A DNA stretch of 64,000 nucleotides from Serratia nevei. GTDB lineage: Bacteria > Pseudomonadota > Gammaproteobacteria > Enterobacterales > Enterobacteriaceae. Every line of letters begins with the position of its first letter. The first letter of the stretch is position 1. The position numbers and the translations under genes are program-made. Where the stretch lies: positions 3,224,001 to 3,288,000 of the forward strand of contig NZ_CP149940.1 of the NCBI RefSeq assembly GCF_037948395.1, given 5' to 3'. The notes under the pieces are model-generated. The model was not told where the DNA came from and searched no databases. It saw only the letters and a program-made list of their open reading frames with translations. Positions 40,634 through 51,177 of this stretch are shown here, in pieces.

Positions 40634-43600
40634 TCAGAGACTCTCGTTAAGCGCTTGCCCGATCTCCGCCTCACACAGCAGGATGTTGTGGTGATGACAA
40701 GCCAGCGGGATGACCTGCAGCCGCTCGCAGGCGGCGCCAAGCCCATTATCTTCCACCGCCAGCAGCGGCGCCGTGACCGCTTCCGGCAACTGCGGGTTAC
40801 CCTCCATCGCCTTGAACAACGTCACCTTCGTGGTTTGCAGCCTGCGGCTCAGACTCCCCTCAGACAGCCGTCGCTCCGCCTGCCCTGCGGCCATGGCGCG
40901 TGTCGCCGCCTCGCCCTCGATGCCCAACGCCGGCAACAGCTGCTCCAAAGGCAACTCCGCCGTGGCCTGCCGGTAGAAGCTGTCCAGCAGATACAGTTGC
41001 ACGTTACGGTAGCCGCGCGCTTCCAGGCGGGCGGCAATCTCCAGCGCAATGATGCCCCCCAGCGACCAACCGAGAATGCGCACCGGCCCGGCGCCTTGCA
41101 GCAGGCCGGCGGCGATCATGTCGTTCAGATACCGTTCGGCCAGATCGCCGAGCGAGTCGATGGCCGGTTGATGGTAAAGGTTATGGTTGTCGACGCCGTA
41201 ACAGTTGAATCGCCCCTGCAACGGCTGAGCGAAAGCGTGAAACGCTTCCGCCCCCACCAGCGCCGGGTGGATCATCCATACGACGGGCGCGCCCTCTGCC
41301 CAACGGTTAAGCGGCAAGACCAGGCGGCGTTCGTTGGCGGCCAGCAGGTTTTTCAGGGTGCGGCTTTGCAACAGCTGCACCACCGGCACCGGCGCGGCCA
41401 TCAGTTCCCCCATGCCGACACACAGGGAAATGGCCTTGATCGAGGTGCCGCCCAGCAGGAAGAAATCGTCCGTCATGCCGACCTGCCCGCACTGCAGCGC
41501 CGCCTGCCACAGCGCGCACAGCTGCTGTTCCAGCTCGTTCGCGGGAGCGACATAGGCCTGCGCTTCGCTCGCCGCCGGCGCAGGCAACGCCTTGCGATCC
41601 AGTTTGCCGCTGGAGTTATATGGCAGAGCGTCCAGCCGCATCAGCGCCGCAGGCAGCATGTACAACGGCAGTTGCCCGCTCATAAAGGCCAGCAGCGCCG
41701 ATTCATCCAGCGGCGCCTCGCTGACGTAATACAGCGCCAGGCGCTGCCGATGCGCCTCCGACAGCACGACCGCGCAGCAGGATCTGATCGCGCCGAACGC
41801 CAGCGCACATTGCTCGACCTCTCCCAGCTCAACGCGGTAGCCGTTGATTTTCACCTGAAAATCCATACGGCCGAGGAACTCCAGGTTGCCGTCCGGCAAA
41901 TAGCGGCCGGCGTCGCCGGTGCGATAAAGCCGCTCCCCCAGTTCCGGATGGTAGATGAACTTCTCTTCGGTCAGCGACGGATTGCGGTAATAGCCGCGCG
42001 CCACGCCGGCCCCACCGATGTATTGCTCTCCCGGCAAGCAAGGCGGCAGTACGCGCTGATGGCGATCCAGCACGTAAAAGCGCTGATGCGCCATCGCCTG
42101 GCCGTAAGGCACGCTGGGCGCCAGGATCGGCGTTTCCGGGATGTCGTACAGGATCGACCAAATGGAGCTCTCGGTCGCGCCCCCGGCGCTGACGATCCGG
42201 CACCCTGGCCGCCATTGGCGAATACGCGCCGGCAGTTGGCGGGAGATCACCTCGCCCACCAGCACCACATTGCGCAGCTGCGGCCACTGCGCCTGCGACG
42301 CGGCGGACTCCAACTGCTCCACCAGCAGCGTCATCACTGAAGGCGCGGAATTCCAGAAGGTTACGCCCTGGGTCATCAACAGCCGATGCCAGGCCTCAGG
42401 CTGGTAGCGTTCGGTTTCGGACGGCATCACTATGGCGCCCCCCACCGACAGCAGGCCGAAAATATCGAACACCGAAATGTCGAAACTCAACGCGCTGAGC
42501 GCCAACCCGCGATCGTCCGCGCCGAGTTCCAGCTGGTGCAACGTATCGATGATGCTGTTCACCGCGCCGCGATGTTCTATCGCCACCCCTTTCGGCGCGC
42601 CGGTAGAGCCGGAGGTGAAGATCACATAGGCCAGCGCGGAAGGTGCCGGCAAAATAGCCTCGCCCGGCGGAGCCGGCGGCAACTCCATGACGGCCCCCTG
42701 CGGATCGATCGTCAACAGCCTGGCCTCACCGCTGGCCCCCCACTCCCGGCTGCTCAGAATCACCCGGGTCTGCGACTGCGCGACGATATCCAGGCGGCGG
42801 CGTTCCGGCCAGGCGCCGTCCAGCGGCAAATAGGTCTTGCCGGCCATCAGAATCGCCAGCACCGCAATGATTTGCGCCCGCCCTTTGTCCACCATCACTG
42901 CGATGGTCTCGGCGCGCATGTCCGCGTGCTCACGCAGCTGCAACGACAGCGTCAGCGCCCGCCGATACAGCTCACCGTAGCTCAGCTCGCCCCATTCATC
43001 GACGATTGCCACCCGCTGCGGCTCGCGCTCGGCCTGACGGATGAAGTCATGATGGATGGCGCGTTCGAAATCGTAGGCCGGTGGACAGGATTGATGGAAG
43101 GCGCGCTGCCGCGCCATTTCACTCTCCGAGATCAGCGCCAACTGGCTGACGCGCTGCTCCCCGTGATTGACGATCTGCGTGAGGATCGTCAGATAATACT
43201 CCCCCAGCAGCGCCAGCGTAGCCGGTGCAAACAAGGCGGTGGCATAGTTGAAGATCGCCCGCCCGCCCTGCGGTGCCGACTGGATGCTCAGCGTCAAATC
43301 GAATTTGGCCGCCTGGTAGTGCGCCAGCAGATCCTGCGGCGCCAGCCAGGCCGGCGCGGCCCCCGCCTCCTCCAGCGCGAACAGCGCCTGGAACAGCGGA
43401 TGGCGCGACAGATCGCGCGGCACCTGCAGCAGTTCGATCAGCTGATCCAACGGCAAATTCTGATACCGCTGCGCCTGCAGCACGCCGTCAAAGACGCGAT
43501 GCACATAATCGTTCAGCGACGCCGCATCGTCTATTTGCGAGCGCAGCGGCAGCGTGTTGACGAAGAATCCGATCGCTGAGCGGGTCTCTGCCGCCGGTCG

Positions 43601-46600
43601 GTTGGCAACCGGCGTACCGACCAGAATGTCTTGCTGGCCGCTGAAGTAACCGAGCAGCAAATTAAAGGCCGCAAGATACAGCGCAAACGGCGTGACGCCC
43701 TGCTGCCGGGCGAACTGCGCCGCCTGCGCCACCAGCGCCTCCGGCAGCGCGATGACGTGGTTGGCGCCACGATGATCGAAGCGAGCCGGCCGCACGAAAT
43801 CGAGCGGCATTTCCAGCGCCTGCCACCCCGCCAGGGCTTGGCGCCAATAGGCTTTCGCCTCATCCGCCTGAACGGAATCCAGCCAGCGCCGCTGCCAGAC
43901 GGCATAGTCGCCATAGTGCAACGGCAACGCCGCCAGCCCGGCCTCTCGCCCTTGCCGCTGCGCCTGATACAGCACGTCCAGCTCCTGCAGCAGCACCGGC
44001 TGCGACCAGCCGTCAAACGCCAGGTGATGCACCAGAATCAGGCTGTAATTCACCCACCCGCCATCCGGCTGCGCCACCCGGTAAACGGCCGCCCTGATCG
44101 GCAATTCCGCCCCCAGCGCGAACGGCCGGTCGATATCCTGCCGCAGCCTGTCCGGCCAGTGCGCCGCCTCCAACGTCACGCGCTCCAGCGAAAGCGTCAG
44201 TTCACAGGCTCGGGATACGGCGCTTTGGGATGGCATCTGGACAATCAGGCTGTGTAAAACCTGATGCCGGGCGACGACCGCCTGTAAACTGCGCTCGTAA
44301 GCCGCCAGACACACCTCGTCGCCGAGACGGAACAGCATCGGCACATGGTAAAGATTGCCGCCGCCGTTCAGATTCTCGATAAACCACAGCTGCAGCTGTG
44401 AAGAAGAGAGCGGATACTCGCGTTGCCGCAGCGGCGGGATCGACACCGGCGCGGCGCCCTGCTCCTGTTGCTGCAACACGCGACACAGCGAACGGATCGT
44501 CGGGAACCGCCCCAGCTCGCTCAGCGTTATCTCACGCGCCAGCCGCCGGCCGATCTGATAACAGGCCTGAATAGCCAGAAGAGAGTTGCCCCCCAGCGAG
44601 AAGAAGTTGTCCTCCACGCCGATATCCTGCCGCTGCAGCAAATCGCGCCACACCGCCAGACAGGCGTTCTCCCATTCGCCCTGCGCCGCGACGAACTCAC
44701 GCACCGCCCTTTCCGGCTGCGGCAAGGCCTGTCGGGCTATCTTGCCGTTTTCGGTCAGCGGCAGCTGCGCCAGCTGCATCAGCGCCTGCGGCACCATGTA
44801 CGGAGGCAGTTGGCTGCTCAAGTGCTGAGCCAGCGCCTGGGGGGCGATCGTCTCATCGGCAACGTAGTACGCGGCCAGGCAGGGCTGCGGTTGCGTGACG
44901 AGCACGCAGCAACAGGCGGTCACGCCCGGATAGGCGAGCACCGCATGTTCTATCTCCCCCAGCTCGATGCGATAGCCGTTCAGCTTGATCTGCTGATCGA
45001 GGCGCCCCATGAACTCCACGTTGCCATCCTCCAGCCATCGGCCCGCGTCGCCGGTGCGGTACACCCGCTCCTGCAGCTCGTCATGCCAGAAAAAACTCTC
45101 GGCGGTGCGTTGCGGATCGCCGTAATACCCGCGCGCCAGGCCCTCACCCGCCAGATAGATTTCCCCTCGCACCCCCGGCGCGGCGGGCCGTCGCCCGGCG
45201 TCCAGGATATAGCAACGCTGGTGCGGCAACGGTTTGCCGTAAGGAATGCTGACCGACCGAATGTTCTGACCGCGCGGGACCTCGTACAGCATGGTGAAGA
45301 TCGCCGCCTCCGTCGCGCCGCCGGCGCTGCAAAAACGGCCGTGCGGCGCCCAGGCCAGGCAGCGTTCCGGCAGCGAGGTGGCGATCCAGTCGCCCCCCAC
45401 CATCACCGCCCGCAGCGCCGGTGCCGGCCCTGCCGTTAACCCCGCGCCGTTCACATAATCCAGCAACAGCTCCATCAGCGCCGGTGCGCTCAGCCATTGC
45501 GTCACCCGATGTGCCATCATCAATTGATACCAGGCCTGCGGATTGCTCCTGTCCCGCTCGGCCGGCATCACGACCGCACCGCCGGCGCTCAGCGGGCTGA
45601 AAATGTCGAAGATCGCCAGATCGAAGCTCAACGCGCTGAGGGCCAGGCTGCGATCCCGCTCGTTGAGGCCGAAATACCGCCGCACGCCCTCCAGCATGTT
45701 CACCGCGCTGCGATGTTCGATCGCCACGCCCTTCGGTGTGCCGGTCGATCCTGAGGTGAAAATGATATAGGCCAGGCTGTCAGGCCCTGCATCCAGCGCC
45801 GGCAGGCGCTGTTCCGGCAGCGGCAGCTGCGCCGCCAGCCCTGCGGCATTCAGTTCGATCAGGTTGATCTCGGCGCAGGCCCAGGGCGCATCGCTGAGCA
45901 GCGTATTGATGCCGGCCTGCGCCATCACTTTCAGCCGCCGCTGCGGTGGCCATGCCGCCTCCATCGGCAAGAACGCCTTACCGCACATCAGCGCCGCCAG
46001 CAGGGCTACCGGCTGCCGGCGCCCTTTGTCGGCGATGACGGCGATGGCGTCGCCGGTCACCCGTCCTTGCACGCGCAGTTGAGTGGCCAGCGTCAACGCC
46101 GCCTCGTGCAGCTCACCGTAAGTCATCTCCCCCTGCTCGTCGACAACCGCCACCGCCTGCGGACTGCGCCGCGCATGCTGCACGAAATCCTGTTGCAGGC
46201 TGCGTTCAAACGCATAGCCGAAGGGGGATCCGGCCGGTAGCGCCTGGCTTTGCGGTTGCAAGCGGATGTTTTCCAGCGGCCAGTCGTCGTGGTGAGCCAT
46301 CTGCTGCAATACGGCGAGATAGTAACCGGCCAGCCGATCCATCGACGCCTTGCTGAACAACGCCGAAGCGAAGTTGAAGCGCGCACGCATCTGCTCGCCC
46401 TGCGGCGTCAGCGTGAGCGTCAGGTCGAACTTGGCGGTGCGCTCATAAGCGCTCAGATCGACCACCGACAGCCAGTCCGGGCGCGCCTGCGCGCCGCCCT
46501 CGCTCTCCAGCGCGAACATGACCTGGAACAGCGGATGGCGAGAAAAATCGCGCGGCAGCGCCAGATCGTCCACCAGCGCTTCCAGCGACAGCGTCTGATG

Positions 46601-49600
46601 CTGCTGCGCCTGCAGCGTCGTGGCCGCCACCTGCCGCACAAACTCGGCGACGCGATGACGCGGATCGAGTCGCTGGCGTAAAGGCAGCGTATTGACGAAG
46701 AACCCAATCAGATTCTCCAGTTCGGGGCGGTGGCGGTTCGCCAGCGGCGTACCGACCATGACATCGTTCTGGCCGCTGTAGCGGGACAACAGCAGCATGA
46801 ACCCCGCCAGCATCACCGCATGCAGCGTCACCCCCTCTCTGCGCGCCAGCGCATCCAGCGCCTTCACCAGCGCCGCCGGCAACGGCACTTCGCTGTTGTC
46901 ACCGCGCTCGTCGAAGACCGCCGGCCGCAAAAAGTCCAACGGCAGATCGAGTTGCTGGCAACCTGCCAGTGCTTGCCGCCAAAAGGCCAATTCGTCCGCC
47001 CGGCGCTGCACATTTTCCGGCGCTTGTTGCCAGCACGCATAGTCGAGGTATTGCAACGCCGGCTCTGTCGCCTCACGCCACGTCCCGCGATAGCGCGCGT
47101 CCAATTCCTGCAACAGCACCTCAAGCGACCAGCCGTCAAAGACGATGTGATGGAACACCAACAGGCAAACGGTCGTTTCCCGCTCCGCCGCATCGCGGTA
47201 ACGGTAGCGCGTGGCGCGCAGCGGCAGCTCGCGCGTCAAATCCATCGGCTGGCTGCAGGCTTGCGCCAGCGCAGCGTCAAATTCATCGGCACTCAGCGTC
47301 AGCAAAGGTACCGGCAGCACGGTGTCGCTGACCCACTGACTGGCTTCGCCCCGGTCATTCTGGCGGATCAGGCTGCGCAAGATCTGGTGGCGCTCGACGA
47401 TCGCCTGCAGACACGCCGCAAAGCGTTCGTCATCGACATCCGGCGGCAGCCGCAGCAGCACCGGCGACAGATAATGCGTGGCATTCACCGACAGTTGCTG
47501 AACAAACCACAGCCGCGACTGCTGAAGCGACAGCGGCGCCTCCCGCAGCCCGCCGGAGAGGATCGGCAGCTCATCCGGCGGCGCCTGCCGTTGGGCGGCG
47601 ATGTGCTCGCTCAATGCGGCCACCGTCGGATGCTGATTCAACGTCAGTACCGAGATCTTTGCCCCCGGCAGTTTATTCACTTCGTGGCACAGCCTGATGG
47701 CCATAATGGAGTTGCCGCCGAGGCGGAAGAAGTTGTCCTCCACGCCAACATCGCCCCCCAGCAGCCGGTTGAACAGCGCCGACAGACGGGTCTCCAGCGG
47801 CGTGCCCGGCCGGCGAAACGCCGTTTGCGGCTCGACCGGCAGCGGTTCCGGCAATGCCCGGTAATCGACCTTGCGGCTCACCGTCAGCGGCAGCGCCGCC
47901 AGCGCCCGCATCGCCGAAGGCAACATGTAGTGCGGCAGCTGCGCCGCCAGGCGTTGCAAGATGTCGCCGGCCTCCGGCTCCGCGCCAGCTTGCGGCACAT
48001 ACCAGGCCGCCAGCTGGTCCGTAGTGCCGGGACGCAGACTCACCACCGCCTCGGCCACCTCAGGCAGCGCACGCAGCTGCATTTCTATTTCGCCCAATTC
48101 GATGCGATAGCCGTTGATCTTGATTTGCTGATCGTGCCGCCCGAGGTACTCCAGACCGCCGTCGGCCAAGCGCCGCACTCTGTCACCGGTGCGATACAGG
48201 CGCCGGTACGGTTCCCGCAGTTCAAATGGGTTGGCGACGAACGTGGACGCCGTCAGCGCCGGCAGGTTCAGGTATCCCCGCGCCAACCCCACGCCGGCCA
48301 GGCACAGCTCGCCTTCTACGCCCAACGGTAACAAATTATCTTTCTCGTCAATCACATAACAACGCATATTGGCGATAGCGTGGCCGATATTGCGCGCGCC
48401 GTTGCGGCGATAGATATTCAGGCTGGCGCTGACCGAGGCTTCGGTCGGGCCATACATGTTGGCGACCTGCATGCCGCTGGCCAGGTAATGGTCGAGCGCT
48501 TCCTGCGCGGTCGCCTCACCGCCGGTCGCGAGATAGCGCACCGAAGCCGGAAGTTCAGGCAAGGTGCCAAGCAGCGCCGGCGGCAGGAAGCAGGCCTCGA
48601 TGCCCCAGACCGCCATCTGTTCGCACAACTGCGCCGGATCCCGCCGCTGCGCTTCGCTCGCGATGAACAGCCGGTAGCCGTTGTCCAGGGCCACGAACAC
48701 TTCGAAGACGTGCGCGTCAAACGCCAGCGACGCGAACTGCAGGCAGTTGAGCGCATCCGGCTCATTGCACAACAAACGCTGCGTGTGGCCCCGCACCATA
48801 TTGGCCGCGCCCCGGTGTTCGCACAGCGTGCCTTTTGGCCGCCCGGAAGTGCCGGAGGTGTAAATCACGTAGGCCAACTGCCGGGCGTCCACACTCGGCA
48901 AGGCTGCGGCATCCGCGTCGGCGAGCGGTTCATCTGCCGACAGGCAAAGGGTGCCCGGCGCCAATCGCTGCGCCGCAGCCTGCAACGCGTTTTCGGTCAA
49001 GACGATCGGGCTGTTGACCTCTTGCAGGATATAATCCAGCCGCTGCGCCGGCGCGGCGGGATCCAGCGGCACATAGGCACCGCCCGCCTTCATGATGGCC
49101 AGCATCGCCACCACCGCCTCCGCGCTGCGCTGCAGATACAGCGGGATCAGCGTCTCCGGCGGCATGGCCACGCCGCACAGCCGTTGATACTCCGCCCGCA
49201 GCCGCAGCGCCAGACGATCGCTGCGCTGCGCCAGCTGGCGGTAGCTGAGCGATCCTTTGGCATCGGTCACGGCGATGCGCTCCGGGTGACGGCGCGCCTG
49301 TCTGGCCACGCCCTCGAGCAGCGTCGCTTCCGCATCGGCCGTTGCCGGCCCGCTCTCCCAGCCGTCGCGGCAGCGTAAAACCTGCTGCGCCGTCAGCTGT
49401 GGCCAAGCGGCAATCGGCGCGTCCGGTTCGGTTAACGCGCGCTGCAACAGCCAGAGATACTGCTCCGCCATCTCCGTCATTTGGGTCGCGTCGAACAGAT
49501 CGGGGCGGTAGCGCAGGCGAAACTCAAAGGCCTGCTCGGTAGGCTGATACTCCAGCAGCAGTTCCGAACCGGCCAAATCGACGTTGAAGCGATGATTGAC

Positions 49601-50650
49601 GCCGATGCAACAACCGTCGAGCGCCAGCGGCGCATCTTTCAGGTAAGCCTGGGTAAAGTTGACGTTCAGCTGACGCACCGGGCTGAGGCTCAGCATGTCA
49701 TAAACCGGCAACTGGCTGTGCCGCAGCTTGCCTGCCGCCTTGAGCGCTTTGCTGTAGGCCAGCGTCGCGCGGTACAGCTGATTGAACGTGGCCCCCGGGG
49801 CGAGGGTCAAGGGGAACACGGCGGTATTGACCTGTGCGCCGAAGAACAGCGCCTCGCCGCCCTCCGGCGCGACGGGATAACCGATATGCACCGTTTCCTG
49901 CGCGGATTGCCGGGCGATCAGCAACGCCCACAGCGTTTTGAATATCAGGAAAGGATTGGCATACCTGACGCCGGATTTCAGCGCCTGCCACTCGGCGAAC
50001 GGTAACCTAAAGCGCACTTCACCGGCGCCAGGCGCTTCGGGGGCTGCGCCGGGAAGATAAGGCAACGCCACGCGCGGAGCGCATTCAGCCAGCAGGCTGC
50101 CCCAGAATGACGCAGAGCCGAACTCGTGCTTCAACGTCGCGACATCCGCCTCATAACGCTCGTACAATGTGCAGATGTCCGTTTCATCCGCCTGCGGCGG
50201 CGCCACCGCCGCGCCGCGATTGTAATAGGCGGAAACGGCGCTGTAGAACTCCTGCCCCGACAGGCCGTCGATCAGGATGTGATGAACGACAATGATCAGG
50301 TTATAGCGCTGAGGGGCCAGCTCAATCAGGTAGAAGCGGCACAGCGGCCCTTCCCGGAGATCGAACGGCGTGTTGATTAACTTACCGATATCACAATCGG
50401 CATCGAGCGTTTCCAACGCAATTTTTTTCGCCGTCTTTACCCAGCGCAGTGGCGAGGAACTGTCATCCAAAACGTGGTGAAACAGAATATAGTCCCGGCA
50501 AACCCCGTCGATCGCCGCGCGCAATCGTCCGACGTCCAGCTCTCCCTCAATCGTCTGATCCAGCACCAGGTTGTACTCGCAGGAGTGTGGATTGAGCACG
50601 TACTCATTCCAAAACGTGTGGGTATAAGGTGAAGCGATGAGCACGTTCAT
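40634..50650 (-). CDS. Three-module nonribosomal peptide synthetase with thioesterase
   Basis: A 3338-aa nonribosomal peptide synthetase, C-A-PCP-C-A-PCP-C-A-PCP-TE. Condensation signatures HHxxxDG occur as HHILIDG (about residue 123), HHIVFDG (about 1166) and HHLAFDG (about 2207). Adenylation cores YTSGTSGRPKG (about 603), FTSGSTGTPKG (about 1635) and a third at about 2682 are present. Carrier sites are LGGNS (S about 980), LGGNS (about 2023) and LGGTS (about 3070). The thioesterase elbow is GWSLGG (S about 3196). By hand alignment to GrsA the codes are roughly DAFFAGMV, DLFLMGAI and DIFNVVAI, low confidence and not matching any substrate I know. There is no epimerase, heterocyclisation or methylation domain. 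The N-terminal condensation domain could acylate the first residue. The ATG at 50650 has AAGGGAA upstream. Product unknown. Confidence 0.95.
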   Translation of the reverse strand: MNVLIASPYTHTFWNEYVLNPHSCEYNLVLDQTIEGELDVGRLRAAIDGVCRDYILFHHVLDDSSSPLRWVKTAKKIALETLDADCDIGKLINTPFDLREGPLCRFYLIELAPQRYNLIIVVHHILIDGLSGQEFYSAVSAYYNRGAAVAPPQADETDICTLYERYEADVATLKHEFGSASFWGSLLAECAPRVALPYLPGAAPEAPGAGEVRFRLPFAEWQALKSGVRYANPFLIFKTLWALLIARQSAQETVHIGYPVAPEGGEALFFGAQVNTAVFPLTLAPGATFNQLYRATLAYSKALKAAGKLRHSQLPVYDMLSLSPVRQLNVNFTQAYLKDAPLALDGCCIGVNHRFNVDLAGSELLLEYQPTEQAFEFRLRYRPDLFDATQMTEMAEQYLWLLQRALTEPDAPIAAWPQLTAQQVLRCRDGWESGPATADAEATLLEGVARQARRHPERIAVTDAKGSLSYRQLAQRSDRLALRLRAEYQRLCGVAMPPETLIPLYLQRSAEAVVAMLAIMKAGGAYVPLDPAAPAQRLDYILQEVNSPIVLTENALQAAAQRLAPGTLCLSADEPLADADAAALPSVDARQLAYVIYTSGTSGRPKGTLCEHRGAANMVRGHTQRLLCNEPDALNCLQFASLAFDAHVFEVFVALDNGYRLFIASEAQRRDPAQLCEQMAVWGIEACFLPPALLGTLPELPASVRYLATGGEATAQEALDHYLASGMQVANMYGPTEASVSASLNIYRRNGARNIGHAIANMRCYVIDEKDNLLPLGVEGELCLAGVGLARGYLNLPALTASTFVANPFELREPYRRLYRTGDRVRRLADGGLEYLGRHDQQIKINGYRIELGEIEMQLRALPEVAEAVVSLRPGTTDQLAAWYVPQAGAEPEAGDILQRLAAQLPHYMLPSAMRALAALPLTVSRKVDYRALPEPLPVEPQTAFRRPGTPLETRLSALFNRLLGGDVGVEDNFFRLGGNSIMAIRLCHEVNKLPGAKISVLTLNQHPTVAALSEHIAAQRQAPPDELPILSGGLREAPLSLQQSRLWFVQQLSVNATHYLSPVLLRLPPDVDDERFAACLQAIVERHQILRSLIRQNDRGEASQWVSDTVLPVPLLTLSADEFDAALAQACSQPMDLTRELPLRATRYRYRDAAERETTVCLLVFHHIVFDGWSLEVLLQELDARYRGTWREATEPALQYLDYACWQQAPENVQRRADELAFWRQALAGCQQLDLPLDFLRPAVFDERGDNSEVPLPAALVKALDALARREGVTLHAVMLAGFMLLLSRYSGQNDVMVGTPLANRHRPELENLIGFFVNTLPLRQRLDPRHRVAEFVRQVAATTLQAQQHQTLSLEALVDDLALPRDFSRHPLFQVMFALESEGGAQARPDWLSVVDLSAYERTAKFDLTLTLTPQGEQMRARFNFASALFSKASMDRLAGYYLAVLQQMAHHDDWPLENIRLQPQSQALPAGSPFGYAFERSLQQDFVQHARRSPQAVAVVDEQGEMTYGELHEAALTLATQLRVQGRVTGDAIAVIADKGRRQPVALLAALMCGKAFLPMEAAWPPQRRLKVMAQAGINTLLSDAPWACAEINLIELNAAGLAAQLPLPEQRLPALDAGPDSLAYIIFTSGSTGTPKGVAIEHRSAVNMLEGVRRYFGLNERDRSLALSALSFDLAIFDIFSPLSAGGAVVMPAERDRSNPQAWYQLMMAHRVTQWLSAPALMELLLDYVNGAGLTAGPAPALRAVMVGGDWIATSLPERCLAWAPHGRFCSAGGATEAAIFTMLYEVPRGQNIRSVSIPYGKPLPHQRCYILDAGRRPAAPGVRGEIYLAGEGLARGYYGDPQRTAESFFWHDELQERVYRTGDAGRWLEDGNVEFMGRLDQQIKLNGYRIELGEIEHAVLAYPGVTACCCVLVTQPQPCLAAYYVADETIAPQALAQHLSSQLPPYMVPQALMQLAQLPLTENGKIARQALPQPERAVREFVAAQGEWENACLAVWRDLLQRQDIGVEDNFFSLGGNSLLAIQACYQIGRRLAREITLSELGRFPTIRSLCRVLQQQEQGAAPVSIPPLRQREYPLSSSQLQLWFIENLNGGGNLYHVPMLFRLGDEVCLAAYERSLQAVVARHQVLHSLIVQMPSQSAVSRACELTLSLERVTLEAAHWPDRLRQDIDRPFALGAELPIRAAVYRVAQPDGGWVNYSLILVHHLAFDGWSQPVLLQELDVLYQAQRQGREAGLAALPLHYGDYAVWQRRWLDSVQADEAKAYWRQALAGWQALEMPLDFVRPARFDHRGANHVIALPEALVAQAAQFARQQGVTPFALYLAAFNLLLGYFSGQQDILVGTPVANRPAAETRSAIGFFVNTLPLRSQIDDAASLNDYVHRVFDGVLQAQRYQNLPLDQLIELLQVPRDLSRHPLFQALFALEEAGAAPAWLAPQDLLAHYQAAKFDLTLSIQSAPQGGRAIFNYATALFAPATLALLGEYYLTILTQIVNHGEQRVSQLALISESEMARQRAFHQSCPPAYDFERAIHHDFIRQAEREPQRVAIVDEWGELSYGELYRRALTLSLQLREHADMRAETIAVMVDKGRAQIIAVLAILMAGKTYLPLDGAWPERRRLDIVAQSQTRVILSSREWGASGEARLLTIDPQGAVMELPPAPPGEAILPAPSALAYVIFTSGSTGAPKGVAIEHRGAVNSIIDTLHQLELGADDRGLALSALSFDISVFDIFGLLSVGGAIVMPSETERYQPEAWHRLLMTQGVTFWNSAPSVMTLLVEQLESAASQAQWPQLRNVVLVGEVISRQLPARIRQWRPGCRIVSAGGATESSIWSILYDIPETPILAPSVPYGQAMAHQRFYVLDRHQRVLPPCLPGEQYIGGAGVARGYYRNPSLTEEKFIYHPELGERLYRTGDAGRYLPDGNLEFLGRMDFQVKINGYRVELGEVEQCALAFGAIRSCCAVVLSEAHRQRLALYYVSEAPLDESALLAFMSGQLPLYMLPAALMRLDALPYNSSGKLDRKALPAPAASEAQAYVAPANELEQQLCALWQAALQCGQVGMTDDFFLLGGTSIKAISLCVGMGELMAAPVPVVQLLQSRTLKNLLAANERRLVLPLNRWAEGAPVVWMIHPALVGAEAFHAFAQPLQGRFNCYGVDNHNLYHQPAIDSLGDLAERYLNDMIAAGLLQGAGPVRILGWSLGGIIALEIAARLEARGYRNVQLYLLDSFYRQATAELPLEQLLPALGIEGEAATRAMAAGQAERRLSEGSLSRRLQTTKVTLFKAMEGNPQLPEAVTAPLLAVEDNGLGAACERLQVIPLACHHHNILLCEAEIGQALNESL

Positions 50651-51177
50651 AAAGCAATTCCCTTTTAATATATTCCAAAAATATATCAACCACTACTTAT
50701 GCATTAAATAAATAGCGTGGCCGTTATGCGATTGAGCTGTTAGCTGAAAAACTAAAAACATAAGTGCGAATATTATTTTATTTTTATAAAAAATAAAGCC
50801 ACAAAAATACAAATAAATAAACATCATAAAAAACAATTAATTAGGATTGATTTTGATTTTCCATCAATGGATTAACCACATTGCATTCATTAATAAAATA
50901 AATGAAACAAACAAATTAAAAAAACAAATAGGATTATATTTAAGATAAGTGAGGGTAATTTAAAAACGCCCGGCAAATCACTATTGAATAGAGAATTTTC
51001 TTAATTAAAAACACACCGCTTTCTGCTGCGCTATTCCAAAGCGCACGATGTCGGAATATCCTATACTCTTTGCAGGATGCAGTTTCCTTCCCATTGAATG
51101 CCAGTACAGGGAGTCAAAAATGGCTATTTTCGCCCCTTTGCGGGCAACTCTTTCAGCATTATTGGCAGAATTATCTG
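50651..51177. promoter_or_regulatory. NRPS-pqqU divergent intergenic region
   Basis: A 527-bp strongly AT-rich region (especially 50690-51010) between the divergent NRPS and pqqU starts. No reading frame is convincing. An inverted repeat TGCGCT/AGCGCA lies at 51027-51045. I see no clear Fur box here. The AT-richness beside a GC-rich 10-kb gene would suit H-NS silencing. Confidence 0.45.
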
